The notes: generated by a model from the sequence alone, not told the origin. A stretch of DNA of 37,878 nucleotides from a virus (IMGVR_UViG_3300025099_000006:1-37878); one strand, 5' to 3'; positions 16,101-24,848 are shown, numbered from the stretch's first letter. Made by a program: numbers and translations.

Positions 16101-16391
16101 AGTAATATTATTTTTAATAGCACCTTTCCAACCTACCGCAGATTTTAAAGATCCGTTACTTCTGTAAGCATCCGGTGGTAGTGGTAAAAATGGAAAATTT
16201 GATTTAACTTTTACCTGATCGCTTGTTGGTTCTTTTATTTCTTCTTTTTTTTGCCAATTCAAATTTAATGGAATTTTATTGTGTTCCAGGTGCATTGGAT
16301 CCGCACCAAAACTTTCAACAGCTTTGTATTGATTAAAATCAGATTGATCTATTATTCCGTCTTGTGGATTTAATGTTTTTAAAAAGCTCAT
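13140..16391 (-). CDS. Large internal virion protein with ADP-ribosyltransferase-like domain
   Basis: 1083 residues. Residues of about 571-620 (ITLFHGSPHQFDEFD, then GSGEGHQAYSHGLYFAE) carry the signature of the ART domain found in phage polyvalent proteins. Near 1020-1055 come GLKYDD and NYVIYDDRIINIV, the usual end of that domain family. The domain would transfer ADP-ribose from NAD+ to a host target. The N-terminal 450 residues contain a DPSTW-Gly-rich segment (329-350) like other internal virion proteins. A highly charged helical region (640-960) interrupts the ART-like part. Its position among ejected proteins suggests delivery into the host at infection. Activity and target are not known. 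Confidence 0.82.
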   Translation of the reverse strand: MSFLKTLNPQDGIIDQSDFNQYKAVESFGADPMHLEHNKIPLNLNWQKKEEIKEPTSDQVKVKSNFPFLPLPPDAYRSNGSLKSAVGWKGAIKNNITGKTMTELSIGAPNTEEGFYPLINPYTTDEQIEYLKNNNFEGNTQELHKDKIGKDMLSNARRHYDESTEKGLSPFNTFYTDENPLGVMNPEESQQENPFVNSRGGEILHNYKSEDGIFLWQESAQRLYEDPNLFPEMYKPMDFNYNASPEEISEWALEFVARIANNLVYGGVALDQFNKLSNESKLDIYRLLKMYEDSEATGVANLWYEDENQKFDGVAWDGIFRALRGIGTDPSTWTGGLIYKGGAKLLAKLSGKVGKGTLASKIMKAMLSPTMLVSVEGGVYSSAFDYQMQQYQIQGQATNPETFGGMSPPENNPFPTELNKTSLVSSYALGAVFGPAFEQAVPLTKKAYNKLNEIYEDMKIPDNPNPWMPDDEGGSGSVDIDKPDGPTNKQILVKEMEEINARILKFEKDNNIDLNPFNKDYGTLYPKTEIGIRLAQKDTMQGNYSEEIIDMYNQLINEKFKKENEIENEPITLFHGSPHQFDEFDVSKIGSGEGHQAYSHGLYFAEEEEVSEIYKGFLGKRVEISGVETIKDGRRTNLTDSLDGNEAQKYRFWSDMIKHYDPEEMPELTLKDVVEDSYDQKKKDIDQSIEIRKYEIEKNESAYNRKDEFSSIYKDIIQRTIDHLNKTKEDPLKFLESLTDGPAVSNNRRVPDFIKYGDLSEEEFFKKYNIFGDSRLRWVALTYKETLTGIGDTNTVSKYAGDNPDGTAKYIMSEDPTDQKSQGVDDSLFMFQRNPDLLKKRHDEVLRNNYDRYTEDYENLRNKLNDAKDKQRELDNNTSELMNLINDGEIKIENTGSMYETEVDIKPSQTIDYNDYVNRDVRESLSNLVKDLLEENNMSMDKFQDVAEREMDEIFGDSEKMMEFTYEGDLDKFLEDIFDTLPGETVLMTIKKSMTKIHQDDDVGFFGSDVAEELRKYLVKHNIKGLKYDDQMSRKGGDKSTHNYVIYDDRIINIVKRYGVSIPMAGYMLSQLDGQNDNQDQIN

Positions 16392-18278
16392 TTATTTTTC
16401 AATTTTAGGTGGTTCTTTAGTTGCTGATAAGTAATTTTTTGAAGCATCAAATGCTTTTCCTATACTGATTAAGTAACTCAAATTTCCGTTAAAAGATCGT
16501 CTTCTTGCATTCTGTTCTTCTATTGATAAACTTGCAAATGCCTGTCGCATTTGTTTTTCAAAAGTTACTGGATCACCTTTTACAATTGGAAGAATTTCTT
16601 CTGGTGTATAAGAAATATCTGTCTCAGTAATATCTTTAAATGCATTTATAACATCGTCTCCAAAAGTAACTGGCAAGGATTGCATGTTAGAAATTTCTTG
16701 AGACAGAGTTTGATGAAAACCATCTCTTGCATTATTAAATGCTATTTCTATTTGTTCAATGTTTGGGTATACATTTGAATCATCTTTAGCAACAGAATCA
16801 TAAAAACTATTCATCATAATACTAACTCTTGCTTTATCATCCAAACTATCAAATCCAGCAAAATCATCGCCAAATGGATTTACTATAGATCTAAGTTTTG
16901 TAGCAAATCTTTTTACAGTTTCTCCATAAAGAGTATCATCGTTATCTATTGCAGATTTTAATAATTTGTCTCTATTATTCCAATCAGTATTATTTATTTC
17001 TCCACTAACAAGAGCAAAATGATTTCTTTTTTTCAATTTAATTAAATCGTTTATATCCAAAGCACTATCAAATTCATTAATAAATGATACTTGGTTAACA
17101 CTGCTTGTGACATTATTATTACCAGTCTTTAAATTTTTAAGTGCTGTTCCTAATGCCTTATATTGAGTGTCATCTATCTTTTTATCAGCCCAAGCTATAT
17201 CAAGTCTTCCTTCATCAAAGCTCATATAACCATTTACAATCTCATCTTTAAATTGGCTATAATTATCATCTTGTACTTTTTCTTTTTCTCTTTTTCTTCT
17301 TTTATATTCACTTTCACTAAGGCTGTTGTTTGTTTTCATATTAGCAATAATATTAGTGTCAATTTTATCTCTAAGCGCAGATCTTTGATCAAGGCTCATT
17401 AAAGGGAAATTTACAAAAGCTTCTGTTTCTGGATCTTGTTCAAAAAGATCATCACTAAAATCACTTAAAGATTCTTCTAAAGCAAGATTGCTATCAGGAT
17501 CATCGACTTGTTTTAGTTGATGAATCATATCCTCAGCAACAAGATCTGCTATTTCTGTCTGAGTTTCCCTCATGTCCTTCAACATATCGCTAGGATCTGT
17601 ATAAATACCAGCATTGTTTTTTTGATCAAATAATCCGTTTTCACCAAAAAGTTTTTCTATTGCAACAGCTCCATTTGGAGTATCAAATTGCAACACAGCA
17701 TCTTCAATAAGAATTTCTTTTTTAGTATCAAATTCTTTAGTCAGTCTGTTTGTGTATCGAGTTACAGCAATTTTAGTTAATGATGAGTTAGACAGATTAT
17801 CTTGCAACGAAAAGTTAGATTTTACTGTACTTTTTACAGCACTGTTTTTGACTATTGGATATGCTTCCCCAGTTTCCTCACTAACATTAAAAACAAGATC
17901 TTCTCCACCACCTAAAGATTTAAGTGTGTAACTCATTCCTTGTGTAAGAGATAATTGAGCTTTTGCTTTTTCTGTTTTAGCCCATTCTTGAACATCAATA
18001 TTATCAGGTAATAAAGAAGCTCTTGCAGTTATTTCATTGTCAATTTTTTTGTACTCAAGCTCAATTCTCTGTGCATCAGAAGTGTTTTTAATTTCCTGAA
18101 GCTGTTTTCCCATTTCAAAAACCTGACCTCCTAGCTGAGATACCTGGTTTCCAAAATTAGCTTGAGCAACGGCTCCTTGAGACATTGCTCCAGGATTAGC
18201 TTGTATAGATAAAGGTGAGTTACCTACTTCTCCAGTTAACCTAGTTTGCGCTTCAAATGTTGGGATTTTCATTGCCAT
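16392..18278 (-). CDS. Internal virion protein, T7 gp15 position (628 aa)
   Basis: Sits after the gp14-like gene, the place of T7 gp15 (747 residues). The N-terminus is Gln/Gly/Ala-rich (GAMSQGAVAQANFGNQVSQL) followed by a heptad-like helical stretch to about residue 85. The remainder is mostly helical and charged, with no cysteine-rich or enzymatic motif visible. A good AGGAG site lies upstream. It likely forms part of the internal core or ejection channel. The assignment is by synteny and composition only. Confidence 0.72.
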   Translation of the reverse strand: MAMKIPTFEAQTRLTGEVGNSPLSIQANPGAMSQGAVAQANFGNQVSQLGGQVFEMGKQLQEIKNTSDAQRIELEYKKIDNEITARASLLPDNIDVQEWAKTEKAKAQLSLTQGMSYTLKSLGGGEDLVFNVSEETGEAYPIVKNSAVKSTVKSNFSLQDNLSNSSLTKIAVTRYTNRLTKEFDTKKEILIEDAVLQFDTPNGAVAIEKLFGENGLFDQKNNAGIYTDPSDMLKDMRETQTEIADLVAEDMIHQLKQVDDPDSNLALEESLSDFSDDLFEQDPETEAFVNFPLMSLDQRSALRDKIDTNIIANMKTNNSLSESEYKRRKREKEKVQDDNYSQFKDEIVNGYMSFDEGRLDIAWADKKIDDTQYKALGTALKNLKTGNNNVTSSVNQVSFINEFDSALDINDLIKLKKRNHFALVSGEINNTDWNNRDKLLKSAIDNDDTLYGETVKRFATKLRSIVNPFGDDFAGFDSLDDKARVSIMMNSFYDSVAKDDSNVYPNIEQIEIAFNNARDGFHQTLSQEISNMQSLPVTFGDDVINAFKDITETDISYTPEEILPIVKGDPVTFEKQMRQAFASLSIEEQNARRRSFNGNLSYLISIGKAFDASKNYLSATKEPPKIEK

Positions 18279-18287
18279 TGTTTACTC

Positions 18288-18830
18288 CTAACCGAACATA
18301 CCGACTGATTTACCTTGCATTCCCATGCTTGCAAGGTTTGAAGCTCCACTTAATAAACTGCCATATGCCTGGTATTTACCTCTGGTCCTAGCTTGATCTC
18401 CATACATCCTATTTAGATCAGCTTGCATACCACCTTGTATAGCTTGCTCTTCAAGTTGAGATTCTTTTACTTTGCTATTGTATTGTTGTATTGCAATCTC
18501 TTTTTCTGCTTCATAAGCATTCTCTAAAGCTACCACTAATGGTGTTCCAGTATCAGCTTGAAAACCATTTACTCTGTAAGCCTGTGAAGTAGCTCTTTGA
18601 AATTTGTCAAAATCTTTTTGGAAATCAAGAATATTTAGATCTGTTTGTTTTTTTGTAATTTCTTTAGAAAGTCTTGCAACCTTAGAATTTCTTTCTGCAA
18701 CCTTGGCATTATATTCTTGTGCCTGTTGTTCCATCTTACCAGCCTTCTTGGCTCCTTTGTAAGCCATGTAGGATCCACCCACACTTGCTGTCATTCCTAC
18801 TGCTACCATTGCTGTTACTGGATCTGCCAT
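18288..18830 (-). CDS. Internal virion protein, T7 gp14-like (180 aa)
   Basis: Begins with a hydrophobic, Gly/Ala-rich segment (MADPVTAMVAVGMTASVGGS) that could insert in a membrane. A long helix rich in Lys, Glu and Gln follows (residues 25-130), then a Gly/Ser/Met-rich tail. This pattern and length resemble T7 gp14 (196 residues), which forms the outer-membrane part of the ejection channel. It lies between the gp13-like and gp15-position genes, exactly as in T7. The ribosome site AAGGAG is strong. Identity is inferred from synteny and layout. Confidence 0.8.
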   Translation of the reverse strand: MADPVTAMVAVGMTASVGGSYMAYKGAKKAGKMEQQAQEYNAKVAERNSKVARLSKEITKKQTDLNILDFQKDFDKFQRATSQAYRVNGFQADTGTPLVVALENAYEAEKEIAIQQYNSKVKESQLEEQAIQGGMQADLNRMYGDQARTRGKYQAYGSLLSGASNLASMGMQGKSVGMFG

Positions 18831-19289
18831 TTATAACTCCTTGTAAATTTTTGCGTATGTATAATAATCTGTTTCGTTAGGTCCGTATTTTTGGTGAAAG
18901 CCTTCTCTTTTAAATCCTAGGTATTCAATAAATCGGACCGCTTCTTTCCAGTCAGTTAAGACATGGGTACTTACTCTTTTGTACTCTTTATGCTTTGCAA
19001 TTAAATCAATTGTTCTTCTTGTAACTTTAATAATAGACTTTGCATTCTTTGGTAAAAGATGAGTTCCATAAAACCAGGCATCGCCATGATGTTGCCATAA
19101 TTCCATTATCCCACCACATGCTATAATTCTTCCAAGCTCATCAATAGCAGTATAAGCTCCACCATCATCAACATGTTTTTTAGACCATTCTTTCCAATCT
19201 ACTAATGGGTTTCTCATTTCCTCAGTAGCAGATCCATATGGTTTTTCTAACCATGAAACATGCGATGGCTCAAAAGGTATTAATCTCAT
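18831..19289 (-). CDS. T7 gp13-like protein with GNAT-like fold (152 aa)
   Basis: Pattern of an N-acetyltransferase-like protein: a central ELGRIIACGGIMELW strand pair, a HLLPKNAKSIIKVTRR segment where GNATs bind acetyl-CoA, and a C-terminal YLGFKREGFHQKYG that is typical of the family. T7 gp13, a virion assembly protein with this kind of similarity, lies at the same place between the tail nozzle and gp14. The usual acetyl-CoA loop (Q/RxxGxG/A) is not intact, so it may be structural rather than catalytic. Its start overlaps the nozzle gene stop (TAATG). Confidence 0.75.
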   Translation of the reverse strand: MRLIPFEPSHVSWLEKPYGSATEEMRNPLVDWKEWSKKHVDDGGAYTAIDELGRIIACGGIMELWQHHGDAWFYGTHLLPKNAKSIIKVTRRTIDLIAKHKEYKRVSTHVLTDWKEAVRFIEYLGFKREGFHQKYGPNETDYYTYAKIYKEL

Positions 19290-21853
19290 TATCTCTCAAA
19301 TGTTTGTAGTCGTGGATAGATAGATAAAACTGTTAATGGTAACGGCTGGTCCGATACAACATAAATAAATCCATCGCTATCATAACCAGAAGTAAACTCA
19401 ATTGTCTTATCACCAGTATACAGATCTAAAGGCTGGTCCATTTCATCAGCAGAGCTTCTAAAAGGAATAAGATCGTTAGTTGCTAAACTCTGTCCAATCT
19501 TTAATCCAACAGTTCTAAACAATCGTATAGTAACATCGTAGATCCTTTTTGTTTTACCTTGTGATGTTCCCAAAGTTGCTCCAGCATCTACTCGCATAGT
19601 CTGAAGCGTTGAGGTATATTTTAATCCAAAGTGAACAGTCTTTGCAGATCTGTTTAATGTAATAGATCCACCTGAGACAGTTACATCTGGATGCGTAGCA
19701 CCATCAGCCAGGACAGATAATGTTTGTCCCTCTAAATGTCCAAGACCAGAGAAGGAAGTAAAAGCACTTGATGTGTAAGACGACAATCCAGAATCAACAA
19801 AGAAGGCATCTTTTACATCAGTACCAAAATCAAAATAATTAAATCTTTCTACAAATCTTTTTGTTGCTCCGTTGATAGTTCTTTTTACAACAACATAAAT
19901 ATCGTCTTCATCTAATTCACCTGGAATAGTTGTTATACTTTCAACAACACCATATGGATAAGTTATGTTTGGTGAAACAGATGTATCAATCCAAGATCCG
20001 CCAAGAGTATGCTCATGCCATGCAACAATATTTTCTTCTCTTCGGTATGTCATGCAAGCAAGCTTGCCGTTATTTAATACGCACCAAATTGTATTGTCTG
20101 GTTCTTGCGCATGTGCCATTTCTTTTATGCCAGATGAAGTTATATGCTCTGCCATAATCGTAAGATCTGGAGCTGTGTATGAATCTGTATCAAAACTATA
20201 AACTAGCTCTCTAACCTTTCTTCTTGCTCTTTGTACGAACAAGGTAACATTACCTACTTGCACTGGGCTTATGTTAGAAGTTCCATAATAAGCTTGTCTT
20301 TTTATTTGAGCAGATGTTGGTGATAATGGTGCATCAGATCCAGAAGATCTAACAGCAAATTCACCACCAGAAGTTCCAACAAGAAGAGAGCTACTAGAGG
20401 ATAAATATCTAATAACATTTACTTGGTTAGATCCAATTGTATAAATTAAACCATCGTCATCAGCGACACCAGTTGCAAAGTTTTCAAAGTCTCCGCCTTT
20501 ACTAAAAAATAATGTTTGTGGATTTGAGCTTGTTCCAGCTAACACTAATCTTTCTTCATAAAAAGCTATTGCTCTGGGATAACCACTTGTAGAAGAGAAT
20601 GCTCCCATAGACCAATTTAAGTCATCTTCTAAAGATCCATTTATAGCTATAGCAGATCCAGCATTTGCATTAACAAGATCATCAGACGGAGCTAATAAAA
20701 TTGTATCTTCTGTTGCCTGGACAATTAATTTTGGAGGATAGGATGAATTACCTATTGTTGCATTATTTTCATTATCGGAAGCTCCAGCAACCTCAATAGA
20801 CATTCCTGTCTTAAACCCTTCTGTTACAAAATTCTTTTCACTGTTAACAATTCTATCGTTATGCTCTAACCCAGTTGAAGACGGATCACCCTCTGCAAAG
20901 CTTATTTTACTGTTACTAATAAAAGGCATTAGCTCTGCCCTGTTCTCTTCGTTTTCTTGTATAGTTGTATTAACAGAAGTTAAGCTAGTAACAGTTGCAC
21001 CAGAATTATGAGCTACGGCTGATGTTCCTAATTGTCCTCTAGCTACACCTGAGTTTACAGAAGATCCAGACATAGATGTATATTTAATTATTTCGTCACC
21101 AATTTGAAAATAACCACCAGGACTATCTGTTTGAAATCCTGTATTACTTGCAATATTAAAGCTAGTTGAAGAATTGTTAATTCCAGAAGATAATGTTGTT
21201 GTTACTAAGGCTGAAATTTTTGTATAACCATCGTGAAGTTTTATGAGCCTTCCTACATCTGTACTTAAAAATCCTTGACCATCATTTATGCCAACGACAT
21301 CACTTGCATAAATATATGCAGATCCAGTACGGCTTGAAGCTCTCATAGTGGTTGCTGTTAAATTAATATCCATCATTGGACCATTTTTGAAATTAACTTC
21401 AGTTAAGGTCCAATTAATATGGCTTGTTCTAGTAAGTTTTCTTACTGGATGATCTGGATGTACTAAGTACATTACATCAGCAGATTGAACAAATTTTATG
21501 TCTGCTAATTGTCCAGATGTGTATGTTGTAGCTGTCTCAACAATGGTGCTTCCACCATCAACAATAATTCCACCATCACGATAAAAACGAATATAGTTAT
21601 TACCAAATTCTAAGATATAAGTTTGTGTTACATTAAACTCAAAAGGAATAAGACGAGAAGCATTAGCCGAAGACTTTACCTCATTTACAAATATAGTTCC
21701 TGGTCTTCTTGATACGCCACCATGAGGATGGACCAATAAATTTTTCATCTGAGTTGCACCAGTGAAATATTTTTCTAAGTCAGTTCTACCTGACATTTTT
21801 TCACTTAGCTCTCCAGAAGTAAAAGCATTAAAGGCTGGGGCAGATTTAGCCAT
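19289..21853 (-). CDS. Tail tubular protein B / tail nozzle, T7 gp12-like
   Basis: The N-terminus FNAFTSGELSEKMSGRTDLEKY and LVHPHGGVSRRPGT is the classic start of T7 gp12-type tail nozzle proteins. Length (854) is close to T7 gp12 (794). Residues 219-290 form an inserted module (LSSGIN, then QIGDEIIKYT) that is shared with the 151-residue protein near the fibre. The C-terminal half is beta-rich and ends in YPRLQTFER. It forms the distal tail tube through which DNA leaves. The gene is in the standard order after tail tube A. Confidence 0.93.
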   Translation of the reverse strand: MAKSAPAFNAFTSGELSEKMSGRTDLEKYFTGATQMKNLLVHPHGGVSRRPGTIFVNEVKSSANASRLIPFEFNVTQTYILEFGNNYIRFYRDGGIIVDGGSTIVETATTYTSGQLADIKFVQSADVMYLVHPDHPVRKLTRTSHINWTLTEVNFKNGPMMDINLTATTMRASSRTGSAYIYASDVVGINDGQGFLSTDVGRLIKLHDGYTKISALVTTTLSSGINNSSTSFNIASNTGFQTDSPGGYFQIGDEIIKYTSMSGSSVNSGVARGQLGTSAVAHNSGATVTSLTSVNTTIQENEENRAELMPFISNSKISFAEGDPSSTGLEHNDRIVNSEKNFVTEGFKTGMSIEVAGASDNENNATIGNSSYPPKLIVQATEDTILLAPSDDLVNANAGSAIAINGSLEDDLNWSMGAFSSTSGYPRAIAFYEERLVLAGTSSNPQTLFFSKGGDFENFATGVADDDGLIYTIGSNQVNVIRYLSSSSSLLVGTSGGEFAVRSSGSDAPLSPTSAQIKRQAYYGTSNISPVQVGNVTLFVQRARRKVRELVYSFDTDSYTAPDLTIMAEHITSSGIKEMAHAQEPDNTIWCVLNNGKLACMTYRREENIVAWHEHTLGGSWIDTSVSPNITYPYGVVESITTIPGELDEDDIYVVVKRTINGATKRFVERFNYFDFGTDVKDAFFVDSGLSSYTSSAFTSFSGLGHLEGQTLSVLADGATHPDVTVSGGSITLNRSAKTVHFGLKYTSTLQTMRVDAGATLGTSQGKTKRIYDVTIRLFRTVGLKIGQSLATNDLIPFRSSADEMDQPLDLYTGDKTIEFTSGYDSDGFIYVVSDQPLPLTVLSIYPRLQTFER

Positions 21854-21855
21854 TG

Positions 21856-22446
21856 TTATCTTCTCGCATTAATAAATGTGTTGGATTGAATAGATCCATA
21901 ATCAGCAACATTTTCTGTTGCACCTGGCATTCCTTCTGTTGCATCTACAAATCTTGCTTCTGATAATTTAAGCATGTAGATGTCCATCATCTGAGCTGAC
22001 AAGGTGTTAGATCCAATTACTGGGTATGAAATATCTGAAGCTAATCTTGATGCTATAGCTTCGACTAATAATTCATCGTATTGCATTGCGTCAGTTATCT
22101 GAGCAACATATTGTATTTTTAATGGTGCGCCTTCGTCTGTTACAATTTTCTTACCTTCAATTTTGTAAACACTATCAAGGTACTCTAATCTTAAAACTCT
22201 TAAGCAATCTACTGGTAACGAATAGGCATAACTAAATTCCCAATCTGGTGCAGTTGTATCGGCTGCTAATGAAGTTCTTTTTATTAAACAATTCCATGGA
22301 TGCGCTCTAAAAACGGCATCTCTTACATGAGGGTATCTTTGGTTACAGATACGACCTACTTTACTGTCTTCTGTTAGTGATAGTATTGTCGAAGCCCCTA
22401 TCATGTTGAGGGCTGAATTACATATATCTACATCTGAAGTTGCCAT
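21856..22446 (-). CDS. Tail tubular protein A, T7 gp11-like
   Basis: Exactly 196 residues, the same as T7 gp11. Typical features: an N-terminal VDICNSALNMIGA, then CNQRYPHVRDAVFRAHPWN, a region that is strongly conserved in this family. It forms the adaptor ring between portal and nozzle. An AAGGAT ribosome site precedes the start. It follows a hairpin terminator after the capsid genes, so tail expression may be lower than capsid expression. The nozzle gene begins two bases after its stop. Confidence 0.95.
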   Translation of the reverse strand: MATSDVDICNSALNMIGASTILSLTEDSKVGRICNQRYPHVRDAVFRAHPWNCLIKRTSLAADTTAPDWEFSYAYSLPVDCLRVLRLEYLDSVYKIEGKKIVTDEGAPLKIQYVAQITDAMQYDELLVEAIASRLASDISYPVIGSNTLSAQMMDIYMLKLSEARFVDATEGMPGATENVADYGSIQSNTFINARR

Positions 22447-22465
22447 ATTAAATCCTTGTTAAATT

Positions 22466-22502
22466 AAATATGGGAAGGCGATAACTCAACCTTCCCATAT
22501 TT
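22466..22502 (-). terminator. Long hairpin after the capsid genes
   Basis: A perfect 13-bp stem (22466-22478 with 22490-22502) with an 11-base loop, AT-rich at its base. On the minus strand the stem runs into a TTTAATTT tract. On the plus strand it is followed by a clean run of T residues. It can act in both directions, and it separates abundant head proteins from tail proteins. Confidence 0.8.
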
Positions 22503-22511
22503 TTTTAGTTA

Positions 22512-22940
22512 TTAACTAACTGTATAGTAAACCACAGTCGTAATAGTACCACTGGTAGTTGCACCACCAGTTGTTACTAAAATGTTTGTGATTGTTGATG
22601 TTATTTCATCACCTATTGCTTCTATTTTACCATCATTTGATAAACTGATTAGTTTATTTGCGGTATTCATAGCGGCAGCAGCAATATATTTGTCTGCTGT
22701 TGTTCCGTTGCCTACAGCTAAAGTTGCATTACTACCTAAAGCATCAGCTTTAACATGTATGTCTACGACTTTAGCACCGATAGGTAATCTTGCCACAGTG
22801 ATGTCAGAACCAGAAGCTAAAGATGAAGCTTCGTAAGTGTCTTTAAAGACTCTTACTGATCCATGTACTTCACTTGCGTCAGCAAGTACGGATGGTGATG
22901 CATCTAAGTTAGTAATATTTGTCGCTTTTACACTAGCCAT
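22512..22940 (-). CDS. Putative capsid-associated (decoration) protein (142 aa)
   Basis: Directly follows the major capsid gene (13-base gap) and ends before a terminator. The sequence is Ala/Thr/Val/Ser-rich and beta-like (e.g. DITVARLPIGAKVVDIHVKA), with no cysteines and no tryptophan. Size and place fit a capsid cement, decoration or head-fibre protein that is made in capsid-like amounts. I recognise no exact family. A GGGAG site lies upstream with about nine bases of spacing. Confidence 0.7.
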   Translation of the reverse strand: MASVKATNITNLDASPSVLADASEVHGSVRVFKDTYEASSLASGSDITVARLPIGAKVVDIHVKADALGSNATLAVGNGTTADKYIAAAAMNTANKLISLSNDGKIEAIGDEITSTITNILVTTGGATTSGTITTVVYYTVS

Positions 22941-22953
22941 TTTTTATTACTCC

Positions 22954-23805
22954 CTATTCTGCACAGTTGATTTGTACGACTTTAGCTTCTTCCATTCTGG
23001 TAGCTCCAAAGTCTGCACAATAATAAACTTGAGTTGAGTATGACTTGTCTGCTCTTTCCTCGATACGAGAAGTTACATTCTTGCCAACACCCAATAGAAG
23101 ACCATCTTCAGCCCATGCAAAGCATGCTCTGTCAGATCCAGCTAATCCAAGTCTATTGGTTACGATAAATTTGAAGCCTACAAAACTATCAATTTCACCA
23201 GTTGAAAGAGCTTTAACAGTGTTAAAGTCTGCACTGGTTACTGTTGTTGAGTTTAATAGATCTTCAATTTGCTCAGGTGAAACAGCTATATATCTTGTGA
23301 TAGATGGATCAACGCTTCCTTCATCAAGTGTCTTTTTAGCAGCCACAAGTTTTGCAATCGTTAAGCCAGTACCACCAGTTGCTATCGTATTTGATAACGC
23401 TACAGATGAGGCACCAGTTTTTCCTGTTAGAGCAGCTCCAGTTGCAGCCGTAATTATGGCATCATCCATTGCTCTACCCATTGCGCCAGCCATAGCTTTT
23501 GCATAAGTTGATGATGGATCTGTCAATAGACGAACCTTATCGGAATCGTCAATTAAGTCTGCTACTTCATAAGTTGAAGTTAGGACCATGCGTCTAGCAT
23601 GAGGAGTTTCAATTAGAGGCGTATCTGCATGTCGAGATGTTCTTAATTGAGCTGTGGTACTTCCCACTTGATCAAAAAAGGCTTTCTCGCCATTAATGCT
23701 TTCTTCTCTAACTGCACCCCTAAGTAAGCTTACTTTCTGTTGAGAAAGAAGCTGAATGTTTGCACTAAATTGTTGTACAAACGCAGTAGTAATCTGATTA
23801 GACAT
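22954..23805 (-). CDS. Major capsid protein
   Basis: 283 residues, starting SNQITTAFVQQFSANIQLLSQ, the typical opening of capsid proteins in marine podoviruses of the HMO-2011/pelagiphage kind. It is encoded between the scaffold and tail tube A genes, as in T7. The protein is shorter than T7 gp10A (345). It includes a hydrophobic Ala/Gly-rich stretch (AKAMAGAMGRAMDDAIITAA) that is usual in the central helix. The AAGGAG ribosome site is strong, and a 150-base leader precedes it. Family naming is by pattern recall. Confidence 0.9.
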   Translation of the reverse strand: MSNQITTAFVQQFSANIQLLSQQKVSLLRGAVREESINGEKAFFDQVGSTTAQLRTSRHADTPLIETPHARRMVLTSTYEVADLIDDSDKVRLLTDPSSTYAKAMAGAMGRAMDDAIITAATGAALTGKTGASSVALSNTIATGGTGLTIAKLVAAKKTLDEGSVDPSITRYIAVSPEQIEDLLNSTTVTSADFNTVKALSTGEIDSFVGFKFIVTNRLGLAGSDRACFAWAEDGLLLGVGKNVTSRIEERADKSYSTQVYYCADFGATRMEEAKVVQINCAE

Positions 23806-23955
23806 TACTATCTCCTTAGTTATGATTAAAAAAAATAAAGTAGGTTACCCATATAAATATGGACCAAGGTTTAAAGGTGCAGAATCCGTCTGCTGTCGGA
23901 GGGGCTTTTCAGCTTGTCCCAGTCTTGTAAGGTTAGTAGGGCTTGCGCTTGTCTA
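23806..23955 (-). promoter_or_regulatory. Leader region upstream of the capsid gene
   Basis: A 150-base gap between scaffold and capsid genes in an otherwise tightly packed region. On the minus strand it contains two hairpin candidates: CCATAT/ATATGG with a two-base loop (23849-23862) and one near 23887-23902. An eight-T run comes next, just ahead of the AAGGAG ribosome site. It could be a promoter, a partial terminator or an mRNA-processing/stability element that raises capsid yield. I cannot choose among these. Confidence 0.4.
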
Positions 23956-24831
23956 CTAGGATTCAGGATATAGTTGTTCGTATAATTCTGAAACCTTTCT
24001 CACATAAGAATCGTGTTCAGGATGTTTTTTATCGCCATAAGGTCCGCTAAGATCTTGTAGCTTATTTAATTCATCCTCTAACTGAGTTGGATTAAAGGCA
24101 GTTGTTCCTTGCAATCCGTCAATAGAATCTTCGCCTATTCGTGAATTTATAAAGTCACCAACACCAGCCATCATTTTAATAAACTCAGCATTATCGCCAA
24201 GCCTAGTTCCATCGGCTAATGAAGTTTCAAACAAAGCTTCTTTGTCTCCAGTAAAAAATTTATCTATAACATTTTGTGATATGGCTAACTTATTATCATA
24301 AGTTTGCCCCCACTCTTGCCGTAATTGTTTCGCAGAATCTTCCTGAGATTGACGAGCAGTTTCTTCATTCATACTTGCCATTTCAGAATTATTAGCATTC
24401 CACTGTTCTACTAAAGATTGTGCCTGGCTGTTGTTTAATCCAACCTTATGCGCCACATCTTTAAACCATCCAATTAGATTTTCATCTGCTTCCATGTTTT
24501 CACCTAGACCAGCATTTGAATCAAACTGATACTCGCCACTGGTGGATGGTAATCCCAGCTTTGTATAAGTTTCTCTCCATTCATCCTCGGTAGCTGATTG
24601 ACCAGGGACTATTATCTTGTCCTTACCAATCATGGTCTGAGCATTCATATAACTTTTTGCTAATGCTCCTACATCGGTGAAATGAGATATTGATTTGTGA
24701 TCTCTAATATCTTCTGGAAGATTATCTCTCCATGAAGATTCTGATACTTGCTCTTGACTGACAGACTCCGTAGATGCCACTGGGGCTTCTGCTGGAGTTG
24801 CCTGTTCAGCTACTTGCGCTTCTTCAGACAT
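23956..24831 (-). CDS. Capsid scaffolding protein
   Basis: 291 residues, strongly acidic at the N-terminus (SEEAQVAEQATPAEAP), then a motif common to podovirus scaffolds (WRDNLPEDIRDHKSI, then DVGALAKSYMNAQTMIG), a helical Gln-rich centre, and a charged C-terminus with HPEHDSYVRKVSELYEQLY. Scaffolds guide procapsid assembly, leave before packaging, and bind capsid through their C-terminus. The gene is directly upstream of the capsid gene, as expected. An AGGAG site lies ten bases ahead of the ATG. Confidence 0.88.
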   Translation of the reverse strand: MSEEAQVAEQATPAEAPVASTESVSQEQVSESSWRDNLPEDIRDHKSISHFTDVGALAKSYMNAQTMIGKDKIIVPGQSATEDEWRETYTKLGLPSTSGEYQFDSNAGLGENMEADENLIGWFKDVAHKVGLNNSQAQSLVEQWNANNSEMASMNEETARQSQEDSAKQLRQEWGQTYDNKLAISQNVIDKFFTGDKEALFETSLADGTRLGDNAEFIKMMAGVGDFINSRIGEDSIDGLQGTTAFNPTQLEDELNKLQDLSGPYGDKKHPEHDSYVRKVSELYEQLYPES

Positions 24832-24848
24832 TTTTATTTACTCTCCTA

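Noticed and set aside
23045-23506. Rightward 153-codon frame opposite the capsid gene
   Set aside because: It lies wholly within the well-supported capsid gene on the other strand and has no recognisable protein features.
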